NCBI GenBank assembly: GCA_902787755.1
Contig: CADAHL010000008.1
Location: 1-64,000, forward strand
DNA length: 64,000 nucleotides
Direction of reading: 5' to 3'
Origin: Oscillospiraceae bacterium
GTDB lineage: Bacteria > Bacillota > Clostridia > Oscillospirales > Oscillospiraceae
Part shown: one piece after another, positions 26,931 to 35,337 of the stretch
Layout of the letters: each line of letters starts with the position of its first letter
Position numbering within the stretch: position 1 is the first letter of the stretch
Notes under the pieces: model-generated
Seen by the model: only the letters and a program-made list of their open reading frames with translations
Told to the model about the DNA's origin: nothing
Databases searched by the model: none
Made by a program: the position numbers and the translations under genes

Positions 26931-28151
26931 ATGAAACAATGTAAAAACTGTCATGCCAGTCTGCCGGACGACGCGCTGTTCTGCCCTTACTGTGAGACAG
27001 AGCAGATCGAAAAAATGCAGCTGAGCATCCCCCACCCCAGGCGGTGGAAAAGGCTCCTGTCTCTGCTACTCGCTTTGGCTTTGACGGTCGGACTTCTCGG
27101 TGTTCTGTTGACGCGTTCTCAAAACAGAACGGCGCCGGACGCGCCAGTCCCCATTTCTACAGAAAGCCCGGAAAGACCAACACCCAATCCGGAACCGGAG
27201 TCTGTGAAAGATGCCGTATCCACAGAAAGCCCCGAAAGCCCAACACCAGAGCCGGAACCGGAGCCTGTGAAAGATCCCATTGTCGCTTCCCCCGAATACT
27301 GGTATCGCGCGGCAGATGGAATGACATACGAGATGTTTCTGACTTTTGACCCTGAAAATGATGCGGATAAGCTGGGTGCCACTGAGAAGCAGCGCTTCCG
27401 GATCCCTCAGGGCGGGAAGGGTCAGACTGTATCCGCTCTTTGTGTTTATCCTAACGGTTTCCGCAATTCTAATATGGAAACACTCCACCCCCACGGTGCT
27501 TTGTTTTCTACGCTGATTGATCATATCGATGTTGAAGCCATAGGGGAAGGCGGTTCCCATGATATGAAGGTCAGCGAACCCGTATTTGATGAAAAAAAGC
27601 CATTCGCCACCGCAGTCGTCACTGTTGAGTATGACTCGTATTGCTGGTTCAACGAGCTGCTCTGGACCATCACGATGAAAAACGGCGATGTGATATACCT
27701 ACATCAGTACCTGCTTGTTGAAGAGATGGATGTGCCCGCAGGCGGCGGTCTGGAGTCTCATGATATGTGGTACAATGCCGAAGACAGCGTCATTTACCGC
27801 CTGTTTCTCACTTTTTCAGAGTCTGAGTCTGACGCGGAGCCGGAAGGAAGCATCGCGCTCCCATTGCAGGACAGCAGCTTGGAGCATCTCACCTCTCATC
27901 TCTGCGTTCTGCCCAAACTGGGTTCTCTCTCAGATAACGCCAACTTTCTGGACCTGGTCGATCACATTCAGGTCCAAACGGGGTGGATCCAGCATGGCGA
28001 GGTATCTTTCGATGACGATTGGTCTCTTGCGGTTGCCTCCGTTGTATTGGACGTTGGACAGCGCAAAAGTGCGGATAAATTGGTTTGGTCTATTTATATG
28101 AAAAACGGAGATATCATTACTCTGCATCAATTTTTCTACGGTGCCAGTTAG
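26931..28151 (+). CDS. Zinc-ribbon membrane protein with duplicated exported domain
   Basis: A 406-residue protein. An N-terminal zinc ribbon (CKNC at 4-7, CPYC at 18-21) faces the cytoplasm. One membrane helix lies at about 42-62. A Pro/Glu linker carries two near-identical STESPE-P-TP-PEPE repeats. Two related extracellular domains follow (about 115-265 and 270-406), each starting with a W/Y-rich segment and ending NGDxIxLHQ. Co-transcribed with the kinase 10 bp upstream. The function of the outer domains is unknown; the layout suggests a membrane-spanning sensor or kinase substrate. Confidence 0.75.
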   Translation: MKQCKNCHASLPDDALFCPYCETEQIEKMQLSIPHPRRWKRLLSLLLALALTVGLLGVLLTRSQNRTAPDAPVPISTESPERPTPNPEPESVKDAVSTESPESPTPEPEPEPVKDPIVASPEYWYRAADGMTYEMFLTFDPENDADKLGATEKQRFRIPQGGKGQTVSALCVYPNGFRNSNMETLHPHGALFSTLIDHIDVEAIGEGGSHDMKVSEPVFDEKKPFATAVVTVEYDSYCWFNELLWTITMKNGDVIYLHQYLLVEEMDVPAGGGLESHDMWYNAEDSVIYRLFLTFSESESDAEPEGSIALPLQDSSLEHLTSHLCVLPKLGSLSDNANFLDLVDHIQVQTGWIQHGEVSFDDDWSLAVASVVLDVGQRKSADKLVWSIYMKNGDIITLHQFFYGAS

Positions 28152-28275
28152 CACCTCCAAACGCAAACGGTAAATTCATTTTATTGGAATGACCTGTGCA
28201 GACTATGGTCCCGTTGCTCTCTCGCCTCTCCGGTCAGGGTCATTTTCACTTGTCAGATCTGTAGATTTTTTCCAT

Positions 28276-28321
28276 TGATTCTTCTTTTGACTTGTGGATG
28301 CTTCCAAAAATTGAAGAATCA
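28276..28321 (+). terminator. Possible terminator of the kinase operon
   Basis: TTGATTCTTC pairs with GAAGAATCA across a 28-base loop, followed by a T-rich stretch. The long loop makes this weak. The rest of 28152-28330 has no gene. Confidence 0.35.
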
Positions 28322-28333
28322 GGAATTTTCTCT

Positions 28334-28362
28334 TTGACAGCAGTCATTTAACGCGATAAAGT
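28334..28362 (+). promoter_or_regulatory. Promoter driving the T-box leader
   Basis: TTGACA, exactly 17 bases, TAAAGT. The predicted start near 28369 falls just before the T-box stem I. Confidence 0.75.
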
Positions 28363-28368
28363 TCTGAC

Positions 28369-28606
28369 CATAAAATTCGTGGAACGGAAGAAGTACCCGG
28401 AGATCAGACCAACAGCGAGCCGCAACAGAGTGTGAGTGCGGCGGCAACGGTTTTCAGGGAAGCGCGTCCGGGAGAAGTCCCTCGGAACGAAGAGTATGGG
28501 GGAACGCAGCGCCTGCGTTACGGGCAAGAGTGGTCGGCGGTTTTCCGCCGGCAACCAGTGTGGTACCGCGACTTCAAGTCGTCTCTGGATCTCGGATCCG
28601 GAGACG
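28369..28606 (+). promoter_or_regulatory. T-box riboswitch leader with no downstream gene
   Basis: The T-box sequence AGTGTGGTACCGCG (28557-28570; consensus AGGGUGGNACCGCG) is preceded by a stem I region. A base helix pairs TTCGT (28377) with ACGAA, AGTA sits at the loop E position (28392-28395), CCCGG pairs with CCGGG, and an AGCGAGCCGC...GCGGC apical arm carries a GTGTGAG loop. After the T-box comes a GTCTCTGGATC/GATCCGGAGAC terminator stem (28581-28605). The specifier is probably in GAAGTCC (28473-28479), readable as GTC (Val) or TCC (Ser); I cannot decide. T-boxes bind uncharged tRNA to control synthetase or amino-acid genes, but no plus-strand gene follows. Confidence 0.8.
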
Positions 28607-28637
28607 GCTTATTGGCGCTTTTAGCTTGACAAAAATT

Positions 28638-28677
28638 GGGGCAGCTGTGTCTTTCGACACGGCTGCCCCTGCATTTT
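28638..28677. terminator. Bidirectional terminator closing the T-box transcript
   Basis: GGGGCAGCTGTGTC pairs with GACACGGCTGCCCC around a TTTC loop, with A-run before and T-run after. It ends any read-through from the T-box within about 110 bases of the T-box sequence. Confidence 0.85.
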
Positions 28678-28742
28678 TGATGGGATCTTTACCGATTCAC
28701 GAGAGCTGTGCTTATGCGCACCGCCTCGGGTCACGGTTCCGG

Positions 28743-28773
28743 ACGATCTGCAGCGGTTTAAGCTGCAGATCGT
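28743..28773. terminator. Hairpin after the pilin-like remnant
   Basis: ACGATCTGCAGC and its exact complement, 12 bp, just downstream of the minus-strand stop at 28790. Only a short T-rich tail, but position fits a terminator. Confidence 0.6.
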
Positions 28774-28789
28774 CTATTATATTGTTTGC

Positions 28790-29167
28790 TTACTGCTGAG
28801 CCTTTTTCGCCTTTCTGCGCTTGTATTCCGCGAGAGTCAGCAGGAACATCAGACCGCTGGCGCCCATGACCACGATGTAAGGCATCGTCTGCGTATCATC
28901 GCCGGTCCGCACAGCAGGACTGTAGGCGTTGGTCAGCTCGACCTCGTACACGGTTCCGTCCTTCGTGGCTCCGGTGACCTCTTCGATCTCCAGGACGCCG
29001 TTATTGTCCTTAACCGTGATGGTGACGGTCTTGCTGCCCTCTACCATGTGCATACCGGGATAGCTGCCGCCCATGGTCTCGGTCACCTTATAGACGTAGG
29101 TTCCCGCCTTGGTAAATTGGATGTCACCGAAGAGCGCTCTCAGATCGTTGAGATGGAAAGCTGACAC
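28790..29167 (-). pseudogene. 5'-truncated pilin isopeptide-domain surface protein
   Basis: 125 codons open from a GTG with no ribosome binding site. Residues 12-80 match the streptococcal FctA/Spy0128-type pilin domain (FGDIQFTKAGTYVYKVTE, then SKTVTITVKDNNG and EVELTNAYSP). After that come RTGDD, which resembles a degenerate sorting motif, a membrane helix (YIVVMGASGLMFLLTLAEY) and a basic tail KRRKAKKAQQ. Such domains normally sit at the end of proteins of many hundred residues with a signal peptide. Here the N-terminal part is missing, so this is a 3' remnant that may not be expressed. Confidence 0.7.
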
Positions 29168-29334
29168 TGAAAAAAGCCCTGGCTAAATCCCATCTTTTCT
29201 AAATGTGATCTGAGTGTTGTTATTGTGTCGGATCCTGGTATTCTCCCGCTCCTGAGAGCTCATATTACTGGCTTCCCCTCCTTTGTATTCTTATTGATCA
29301 GAGAAGGAAATCCGAATGGTTCCGTATTATCCTG

Positions 29335-29394
29335 CTTCCCATTACAACACACCCGTCGTTTCTTCAGATCCGGCGGGTGTGTTGTAATGGGAAG
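29335..29394. repeat. Perfect 21-bp inverted repeat
   Basis: CTTCCCATTACAACACACCCG and its exact complement, separated by 18 bases. No T-run follows on either strand, so it is unlike the terminators elsewhere in the window. It lies in the 295-bp gap between the pilin remnant and the solute-binding lipoprotein. No gene is seen in this gap. Confidence 0.85.
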
Positions 29395-29462
29395 TATTAT
29401 GTCGCTGTTATTATTTCTTACAAGCATCAGGCGAAGATCCGAGACGTTTTTTGAAAGTCGCC

Positions 29463-31676
29463 TTACCCGAACTGTTCCGCGACATAGATACCCGCCCGGG
29501 ACTGGATCGCCTGCGCTGCTTCCTCAGCGCTGAGCCGGCCGCTGTAATAGCGGTTGATCTCCTCCCGGAGGATATCAAGCAAGCCCTCGTCGGTGTCGAC
29601 CAGCTTCGTCGTTCCATAGACCTGTCGGCGCAGCTCCTCTGCGTTCTCCTCAGTCATATAGCTGATCTGAAAGCGCTCGTCGAAATCGTCCGAGATCTGC
29701 GCCACCAGAGCCCGCTCGAAGCTCTTCTTGAACACCGGGATCCCATCCATCAGGGAAACTTCCTCCGCTCCCTCCATCAATGTCCGCACGAAACGCCAGG
29801 CTCCTGGCTGATCTTTACTCGCCGACAGGATCCCGATTCTCGTATTCTCCCCCATGGTCCCCCGCCATTTGTTGGGGCTGCTGCTCAGCTTGAGGAAATA
29901 GCTGCCGGTCCCCTGCGTCTCCGGGAACCCGGCCACCACATACTCGCCCTTCATCATGTACTTCTCCTGATGCCCGGCATTGAAGGCCAGATCATAGCAG
30001 ATGTTCATGAGCTTCGCCTCTTCGCTGTACTGCCCGCCGTCCGGAAAGGCTTTCATGAGCTCCAGCCAATGGACGAATACGGGACTGTCAAAAGAGCAGC
30101 TTTTTGTATCGTGGTCTAAAAACTCCGCGGTAGCCGCCCAGCAGAAGAGCGTCGTGATCAGCTCTCGGTCATAACTGTGCCACAGCGGGTCCATCTCTGG
30201 GTGCGCATCCATCAGCGCTTCAATGTTTTCCGCCGTCCAGTTCTGCCGCCCCGGGAACAGCTCCGGGTGAGTCGTCATGGTTAGCAGCGTGAACTTATCC
30301 GTATATTCATAGAGTCCGCCGTTCCGCGTCATCAGTTGGAGCAGAGTCTCAATGAAGTCCTCCCGGCTGATCGTTTCGTCCGCGTCGATCATCGGAAGCA
30401 TATCCGCAAGAAGACCGGAATCCAGCGCATTATCCGGCAGCATACTCGTATCCAGCAGATCCAGATCCGAGCGTGTGGCCAGTTCGATCAGGGCCCGGTC
30501 CCGCTCCTGGTCATTGGCATACGTGATCGGTACGACCTCGATCCTGTATTCCGGATCGGTGTTGTTGAAGCGGACGATCGTATCCAGCAGCTCCATGGTC
30601 GCCGAATACGGCAGCGCCCCGTTGGCCTGGGCTTCGGCATACATTTCCCCTCCCGTATATCCGAAGCAGCCGAGGCGCAGCGACCTCTTCAACGGCACCT
30701 GCCCTCTTTTCGCGCAAATCAGTCCCCGGTTTGGAAGCCACTGCTCTCCATCCGGGTAATACACGTCTCCCAGCGAGTTTTCCAGGCAGCTATGGCCCTG
30801 GGTATCGCTGAAGCTGAGAGCCACATCCATCCATCGAAACAGTAGCTCCCCTTCCCCGCTTACCGGGTCCGCCTCATACAGCGAGCGCTGCCACTTGCGC
30901 AGAAAATGTCCGTTGCTGCTGCTGGCGTCTCCCAGCCCGTCAATTTTCAGCGGGGTGCCAAACTGAAGCGTCTCCCGGTCAAAGGGAGCATAGCCCTCCT
31001 CTGTCCAAAGATATACGGTGTCGTTGACCCGAAAACGGAAGAGACTTCCGTTGGTGGGAAGAACCGGCTCGGAAATAATATCGGCATTTGAGTCGATCAC
31101 ATAAAAGCGATCCATGGCGCCGAGCAGCGCATATTCATCGCCCAGCCCCAAAATTCCGGAGAAGAACCGTCTTCCCTCCCCCTCGCTGCCGCCTTCGCCC
31201 TCAAAGGGAATACGCACCGCAGTGCTCTCCCCGCTGTCCAGGTCGATATGCAGTACATAATAGCCGTAGTCCTCCCGCCAGATCCCCTTGTTCAGATCCT
31301 CCCGGCTGGGGCCTTCCTCCAGCAGTCCCCACAGACTGTGGCCAGCGTGGCTCAGGTTTCCCAACTGCGGATGATAGGCGTCGTCGACAGTAAAGTTGAT
31401 GCGCCGCCATTCGCCTGTCAGCGTATCATAGGAAGCGGCGATCAGCGAATCCTCCCGCGTCAGTCCGCTGAGATAGATCGTATCCCCGGCTGTCTCCCAG
31501 CCGACAGCACGCGTCAGCCAGTCCGGGAATGGGATCCGGGTCGGGATCCAGCCTTCGACAGTTTGTTCCGCCGTAATGACCTCACCGCCGCTCTCCGTGT
31601 CACCATTTTCCCCGCAGGCACTGAGCGTGAGCAGCAGCGTCAGAAGCAGAACGCTTGCCAGAATTCTTCGTTTCAT
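29463..31676 (-). CDS. Large lipoprotein with C-terminal solute-binding domain
   Basis: A 737-residue lipoprotein: MKRRILASVL signal, lipobox LSAC with Cys21. Residues about 40-330 look like beta-propeller-type repeats (WETAGDTIYLSG, DEYALLGAMDRFYV). Residues about 370-737 resemble an ABC extracellular solute-binding protein (family 1), with FNNTDPEYRIEVVPITYAND, DLLDTSML, and a late TRIGILSASKDQPGAWRFV segment. No permease or ATPase lies next to it, so the transport partner is elsewhere or absent. GGAGGT lies 6 to 7 bases before the ATG. Long fusions like this occur in Clostridia, but their role is not known. Confidence 0.8.
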   Translation of the reverse strand: MKRRILASVLLLTLLLTLSACGENGDTESGGEVITAEQTVEGWIPTRIPFPDWLTRAVGWETAGDTIYLSGLTREDSLIAASYDTLTGEWRRINFTVDDAYHPQLGNLSHAGHSLWGLLEEGPSREDLNKGIWREDYGYYVLHIDLDSGESTAVRIPFEGEGGSEGEGRRFFSGILGLGDEYALLGAMDRFYVIDSNADIISEPVLPTNGSLFRFRVNDTVYLWTEEGYAPFDRETLQFGTPLKIDGLGDASSSNGHFLRKWQRSLYEADPVSGEGELLFRWMDVALSFSDTQGHSCLENSLGDVYYPDGEQWLPNRGLICAKRGQVPLKRSLRLGCFGYTGGEMYAEAQANGALPYSATMELLDTIVRFNNTDPEYRIEVVPITYANDQERDRALIELATRSDLDLLDTSMLPDNALDSGLLADMLPMIDADETISREDFIETLLQLMTRNGGLYEYTDKFTLLTMTTHPELFPGRQNWTAENIEALMDAHPEMDPLWHSYDRELITTLFCWAATAEFLDHDTKSCSFDSPVFVHWLELMKAFPDGGQYSEEAKLMNICYDLAFNAGHQEKYMMKGEYVVAGFPETQGTGSYFLKLSSSPNKWRGTMGENTRIGILSASKDQPGAWRFVRTLMEGAEEVSLMDGIPVFKKSFERALVAQISDDFDERFQISYMTEENAEELRRQVYGTTKLVDTDEGLLDILREEINRYYSGRLSAEEAAQAIQSRAGIYVAEQFG

Positions 31677-31819
31677 GTATCATACCTCCGTCCTTGTTTT
31701 GAAACTTCGCCCATAAAAACACAGTCTGACCAAAATTTGTCCCGGAATCCGCAACATTGTTCAGAGTATCTGTGTTCTTATTGTCGAAAAGGCCCAATAC
31801 AAGATAAGAAGGTGAACCC

Positions 31820-32377
31820 ATGACAGAAGCTGATCTATTATCTCAGCTGAGAAAGGGCGACAGCCGGGCGCTGAACACAATCATTGCCCAATACGGCCCC
31901 TATGTGCAGACGATCGCGGCAAATATCACGATCCCGCCGCTGCAGCCCGAGGATGTGGAGGAGGTAGCCTCCGACGTTTTCCTCTCGCTCTGGAACAATG
32001 CGGAAACGGTAGAGGCGGGAAAGCTGAAGGCCTGGCTGGCCGCGGTGACCCGCAATACCGCCAAGAACAAGCTGCGCTCTCACCATCTGGCCATGCCTCT
32101 CGAGGAGGACTATTTCATTCTTGACGTGCCGGACGCGGAAGCCGATTTGCTGGAACAGGAGCTGCAAACGCTTACACGGGAAGCGGTGGCCTCTCTCCCG
32201 GAGCCGGAGCACAGCATCTTCGTGCGGCATTATTTTCTGTATCAGAAGACCGCGGAGATCGCCCGGGCGATGGGCCTGAACGCGTCCACCGTGCGGTCCA
32301 AGCTCCTGCGCGGCCGGGAAAAACTGAAGGAATATCTGACAAGAAGGGGGTACGACTGTGAAGATGGTTCTTGCTGA
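31820..32377 (+). CDS. ECF-type RNA polymerase sigma factor (first of tandem pair)
   Basis: A 185-residue sigma-70-family factor: region 2 at about 10-80 (PEDVEEVASDVFLSLWNN), region 4 at about 125-175 (EIARAMGLNASTVRSKLLRG). It directs polymerase to a small regulon, normally held by the anti-sigma factor encoded next. The anti-sigma start overlaps this gene by 20 bases. Clearly paralogous to the sigma at 33315: both have EDVEEV-SDVFLSLW, a WLAAVTRN block and the same length. AGAAGGTG lies about 5 bases before the ATG. Confidence 0.85.
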   Translation: MTEADLLSQLRKGDSRALNTIIAQYGPYVQTIAANITIPPLQPEDVEEVASDVFLSLWNNAETVEAGKLKAWLAAVTRNTAKNKLRSHHLAMPLEEDYFILDVPDAEADLLEQELQTLTREAVASLPEPEHSIFVRHYFLYQKTAEIARAMGLNASTVRSKLLRGREKLKEYLTRRGYDCEDGSC

Positions 32378-33155
32378 TTTGGCGGGTAAATGCTTTGATG
32401 AAAACATTGAGCTGGGTGAATACGATGAAATGACCGAACGGATCCGACGGCGCGTGCTGGCACGGATCATGAACGACGGACGGCGGAAGCGTTACACCGC
32501 CCGGCGGATCCGGGGAATAACCCTGATCGCCGCGGTGCTTATTTCCCTTCTGACCGGAACGGCTTACGCCCTGGGGCTGTTTCGGATGAACAAAAACCAC
32601 ATACCCGAAGACGTGACCGTGCACGGAGAATGGATCGAGCGGGACGAGGACGGTAACATCACCGAGATCCAGGACATGCGCTATCCCGACACGAACCTGA
32701 CCTTTACCTTTGAGTGCGATGAGCTTCCACATAAGGTTCAGTTCAAACCCGGCTGGGTACCGATGGACGGCTTCGGCTTTGGAGAAGACGGCTGGTATCA
32801 CTACTACGGAAACGACGGAGATTCTTCGGAAGCGCAGATCCCCTACAAAATTGAGATCTTTTACGCCAAGCCCGGATTTCAGCTGGTCATGATGTACGAG
32901 AGTGAAATTCTGGAAGAGAGCTCCTGGGGAGAATATGAGGTCACCGAGCTGGTCAACCACAATCCCGTATGGGGTGACGACAATTACGTTCTTCTCTTCA
33001 GCCCGGACCAGGGCTACATGATCCGCGTAGGCGGCGGTCTGGATATGGAGACCATGGAGAAGATCGCGAAAAATCTGGAGGTCCGAACTCTGGACGAACA
33101 GATCCAATACGATCCGGATTACAACATCGGCGTCCTCAACGTAGGTCGGGGATAA
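32358..33155 (+). CDS. Membrane anti-sigma-like protein (first pair)
   Basis: A 265-residue protein starting at a GTG with a G-rich ribosome binding site 7 to 8 bases upstream; the ATG at 32364 is the alternative. Residues 1-52 are cytoplasmic and charged (ERIRRRVLARIM). One membrane helix lies at 53-74 (TLIAAVLISLLTGTAYALGL). The exported part resembles DUF4367-type domains (KVQFKPGWVPMDGFG, and an EVTELVN-HNPVWG stretch). It overlaps the sigma gene, so the pair is co-translated. It probably sequesters the ECF factor until an envelope signal is sensed (inference from layout). Confidence 0.75.
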   Translation: MKMVLADLAGKCFDENIELGEYDEMTERIRRRVLARIMNDGRRKRYTARRIRGITLIAAVLISLLTGTAYALGLFRMNKNHIPEDVTVHGEWIERDEDGNITEIQDMRYPDTNLTFTFECDELPHKVQFKPGWVPMDGFGFGEDGWYHYYGNDGDSSEAQIPYKIEIFYAKPGFQLVMMYESEILEESSWGEYEVTELVNHNPVWGDDNYVLLFSPDQGYMIRVGGGLDMETMEKIAKNLEVRTLDEQIQYDPDYNIGVLNVGRG

Positions 33156-33161
33156 AACATA

Positions 33162-33189
33162 AGCGGGAGCGATTCGTCGCCCCCGCTTG
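33162..33189 (+). terminator. Terminator after first sigma/anti-sigma pair
   Basis: AAGCGGGAGCGA and TCGCCCCCGCTT form a stem with one mismatch and a TTCG tetraloop, followed by a T-rich tail. Confidence 0.75.
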
Positions 33190-33314
33190 TATTTTGTCCG
33201 GTTCCGGTTCAAAATAAATTCCACGAAATTGAACTGTGACATTTTCCCGCTTCGGATCGTTCTTAAGGGTGAAAAGGAGCTGCGCAGCAACCAAAGAGAA
33301 AGAAGGCGAAAGCA

Positions 33315-33872
33315 TTGAATGAGTTTGAAGCCCTGGAAGCACTGTGTCACCGCGACAGCAAAGCGTTGGAACAGATCATGGACGCCTACACTCCCTATGT
33401 GGCTGCGATTGTGAAGAATATCATCAATCCGCCGCTGGCCGCCGAGGACGTGGAGGAGGTGGTATCGGATGTGTTTCTATCTCTTTGGAAAAACGCCTTC
33501 GATGTGCAGTCCGGCAAACTGCGCTCCTGGCTGGCCGCGGTGACACGCAACCGGGCAAAGGACCGGCTGCGGTCCCTTCACCTCACGGTTCCCTTGGAAG
33601 ACGACGTGGTGGAGCTGATCGCAGAAGGCCCGGAGACGGAGGCGGTACGCCAGGAGGCCATTATGGTGACCCGGGAGGTAGTGGACAGGCTCGGAGAACC
33701 GGACCGTTCCATTTTCCGGCGCTACTACTACCTGTATCAGAAAACGGATGAGATCGCCGGAGACATGGGCCTTAGCGCCTCGGTGGTGCGCAATCGTCTG
33801 TCCAGGGGCAGAGAAAAGCTGAAGAAGCTGCTGAAGGAAAGGGGGCTTGGGTATGAAAGTGAGTATTGCTGA
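33315..33872 (+). CDS. ECF-type sigma factor (second of tandem pair)
   Basis: A 185-residue factor starting at TTG (33315), preceded by AAGAAGG about 6 to 8 bases upstream; no better start is in frame. Region 2 shows AEDVEEVVSDVFLSLWKN, then WLAAVTRNRAKDRLRS; region 4 shows EIAGDMGLSASVVRNRLSRG. It is a close paralogue of the factor 1.5 kb upstream, with the same gene order and overlap to its anti-sigma gene, so the two pairs arose by tandem duplication. Confidence 0.85.
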   Translation: MNEFEALEALCHRDSKALEQIMDAYTPYVAAIVKNIINPPLAAEDVEEVVSDVFLSLWKNAFDVQSGKLRSWLAAVTRNRAKDRLRSLHLTVPLEDDVVELIAEGPETEAVRQEAIMVTREVVDRLGEPDRSIFRRYYYLYQKTDEIAGDMGLSASVVRNRLSRGREKLKKLLKERGLGYESEYC

Positions 33873-35025
33873 TCTGATGAAAGACTGTTCTGTGGAGGAC
33901 CTTATGATCAAAACGGAGGATCCCAAACTGACCGCCCGGGTCAAGAAGCGGGTACTGGCTCAGATCGGAGTGGAGGAGGAAAAACGCATTCCTACGCGCT
34001 CCCGGGCAGGTGCGAGAACCCGGCGGATCTTTACCCTGGCCTTGGCCGCCGCGCTGCTCCTGTCCCTGGGTCTGGTGGCTTATGCGGTGAGCAGCATCCA
34101 CACCGCCCGGCAGCAGGAGCTGCGTTCAGACCTGAGCATCGACGAGAGCCACATTGACAGTTATATGGAGTATGAAGTTCCGGAGGACGGAGACGAAGGG
34201 CTGGTCCTGCTCTCCGCGATCAACGACGGCGATTGTCAGATTGTATTTGTGGACGTGTCCCCGGTGACGGAAGAACAGCTTGCAGGTTATCCGGAGACCA
34301 CACATTTTGCCTGGAAGCTGAATGGAAGTCTCATTGGCGGCCAGGAATACTGGGGTACAGCCACCCCGAGGGTAAGGACTATCGAAATTCTCGACGATCT
34401 GGATGCGTTTCGGAAAAGAGTTCTTGAGGATGCCTATGACGAAAATACGCAAACCCTCACTTTATCCTGCATCATACAAAACAGTGAAATAAGAAAGCTG
34501 AAAGAAGCCAACGGTATGGAGGAAATCAGCCTAACCGTTTCTCTATGGGATAGCGCAGCACAAGCAGCGGCAGGTGTCGGTAATATATCAGAATGGTTGA
34601 ATTCTCAGCCAAGCTTTGGAACCGTCACATTTCATCCAACAGAACCTGAGACCACATCTTTCGATATAAACTTTCGATATTTAGATGAACAGAGCGGCAG
34701 AGAGTTAGAAATTGTCTCTCTGGATCTCACCCCGGTCAGTGCAGTCTGGCATGTGAGCTATGAGAGAATGGAGGAAATCAATTCTACCCGGGACCAGGAG
34801 GAACTGGTTGTCTGGGGAAATGCAATCGACAGGATGATCAGAGGTACGACTTTCCATTTCTCAGATGGTTTTAGTTGGCCATTAACCTCATTTGGAGCCA
34901 TGGCTGCACCTTACGAAAACGGCACGGTAAATCCATACGTCTCGTGGGGTTGGGCCGTAAACATCCATGACGTTCAGCGCATCACGCTGGGCGACGCTAT
35001 CCTCTGGGAGAGCCCCGGAGCCTGA
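33853..35025 (+). CDS. Membrane anti-sigma-like protein (second pair)
   Basis: A 390-residue protein. Start at ATG 33853 with AAAGGGGG upstream; a TTG at 33847 is less likely. The cytoplasmic head (1-58) resembles that of the first pair (MKVSIADLMKDCSVED, VKKRVLAQI). One membrane helix lies at about 60-80 (IFTLALAAALLLSLGLVAYAV), then about 310 exported residues without a recognised domain. The exported part is unrelated in sequence to the first pair's, so the signals sensed probably differ. The 3' part is visibly lower in GC than the 5' part. Confidence 0.75.
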   Translation: MKVSIADLMKDCSVEDLMIKTEDPKLTARVKKRVLAQIGVEEEKRIPTRSRAGARTRRIFTLALAAALLLSLGLVAYAVSSIHTARQQELRSDLSIDESHIDSYMEYEVPEDGDEGLVLLSAINDGDCQIVFVDVSPVTEEQLAGYPETTHFAWKLNGSLIGGQEYWGTATPRVRTIEILDDLDAFRKRVLEDAYDENTQTLTLSCIIQNSEIRKLKEANGMEEISLTVSLWDSAAQAAAGVGNISEWLNSQPSFGTVTFHPTEPETTSFDINFRYLDEQSGRELEIVSLDLTPVSAVWHVSYERMEEINSTRDQEELVVWGNAIDRMIRGTTFHFSDGFSWPLTSFGAMAAPYENGTVNPYVSWGWAVNIHDVQRITLGDAILWESPGA

Positions 35026-35074
35026 ACTTTTCTTTGGCTAAGCTCCGCCCAGCGCTGCCGAATTCCCGAAATCA

Positions 35075-35104
35075 AAAACGCCGGTCCGTCTGGATCGGCG
35101 TTTT
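35075..35104 (+). terminator. Terminator after second sigma/anti-sigma pair
   Basis: AAAACGCCGGTCC and GGATCGGCGTTTT with a GTCT loop and T-run. Positions 35105-35284 beyond it hold no gene. Confidence 0.8.
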
Positions 35105-35284
35105 GTCATACCCTTTTCCATATTCCAGGATCTCTATGATTTGATTCTTTTCTGTTTCGCGCCTCCGGCCTGCGCAGCGCAGAGCCGGGCCCGGATCGCA
35201 TCGACAAAACCCAAGTCATTCTGATTCGTAATATCCCCTCATGACGGCGGCATTTATCATCGAACGGCAACCGAAATCCGTATA

Positions 35285-35321
35285 AAAAATCCGCTCCCGG
35301 GGCGATCAGTTCCGGAAGCGG
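35285..35321 (-). terminator. Terminator of the COG2426 gene
   Basis: On the minus strand CCGCTTCCGG and CCGGGAGCGG pair (one mismatch), followed by ATTTTTT. Confidence 0.75.
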
Positions 35322-35337
35322 TTACCTATATGGAAGC

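Noticed and set aside
28530..28799. 89-codon plus-strand ORF after the T-box
   Set aside because: It begins inside the T-box structure, crosses two terminators and has no ribosome binding site.
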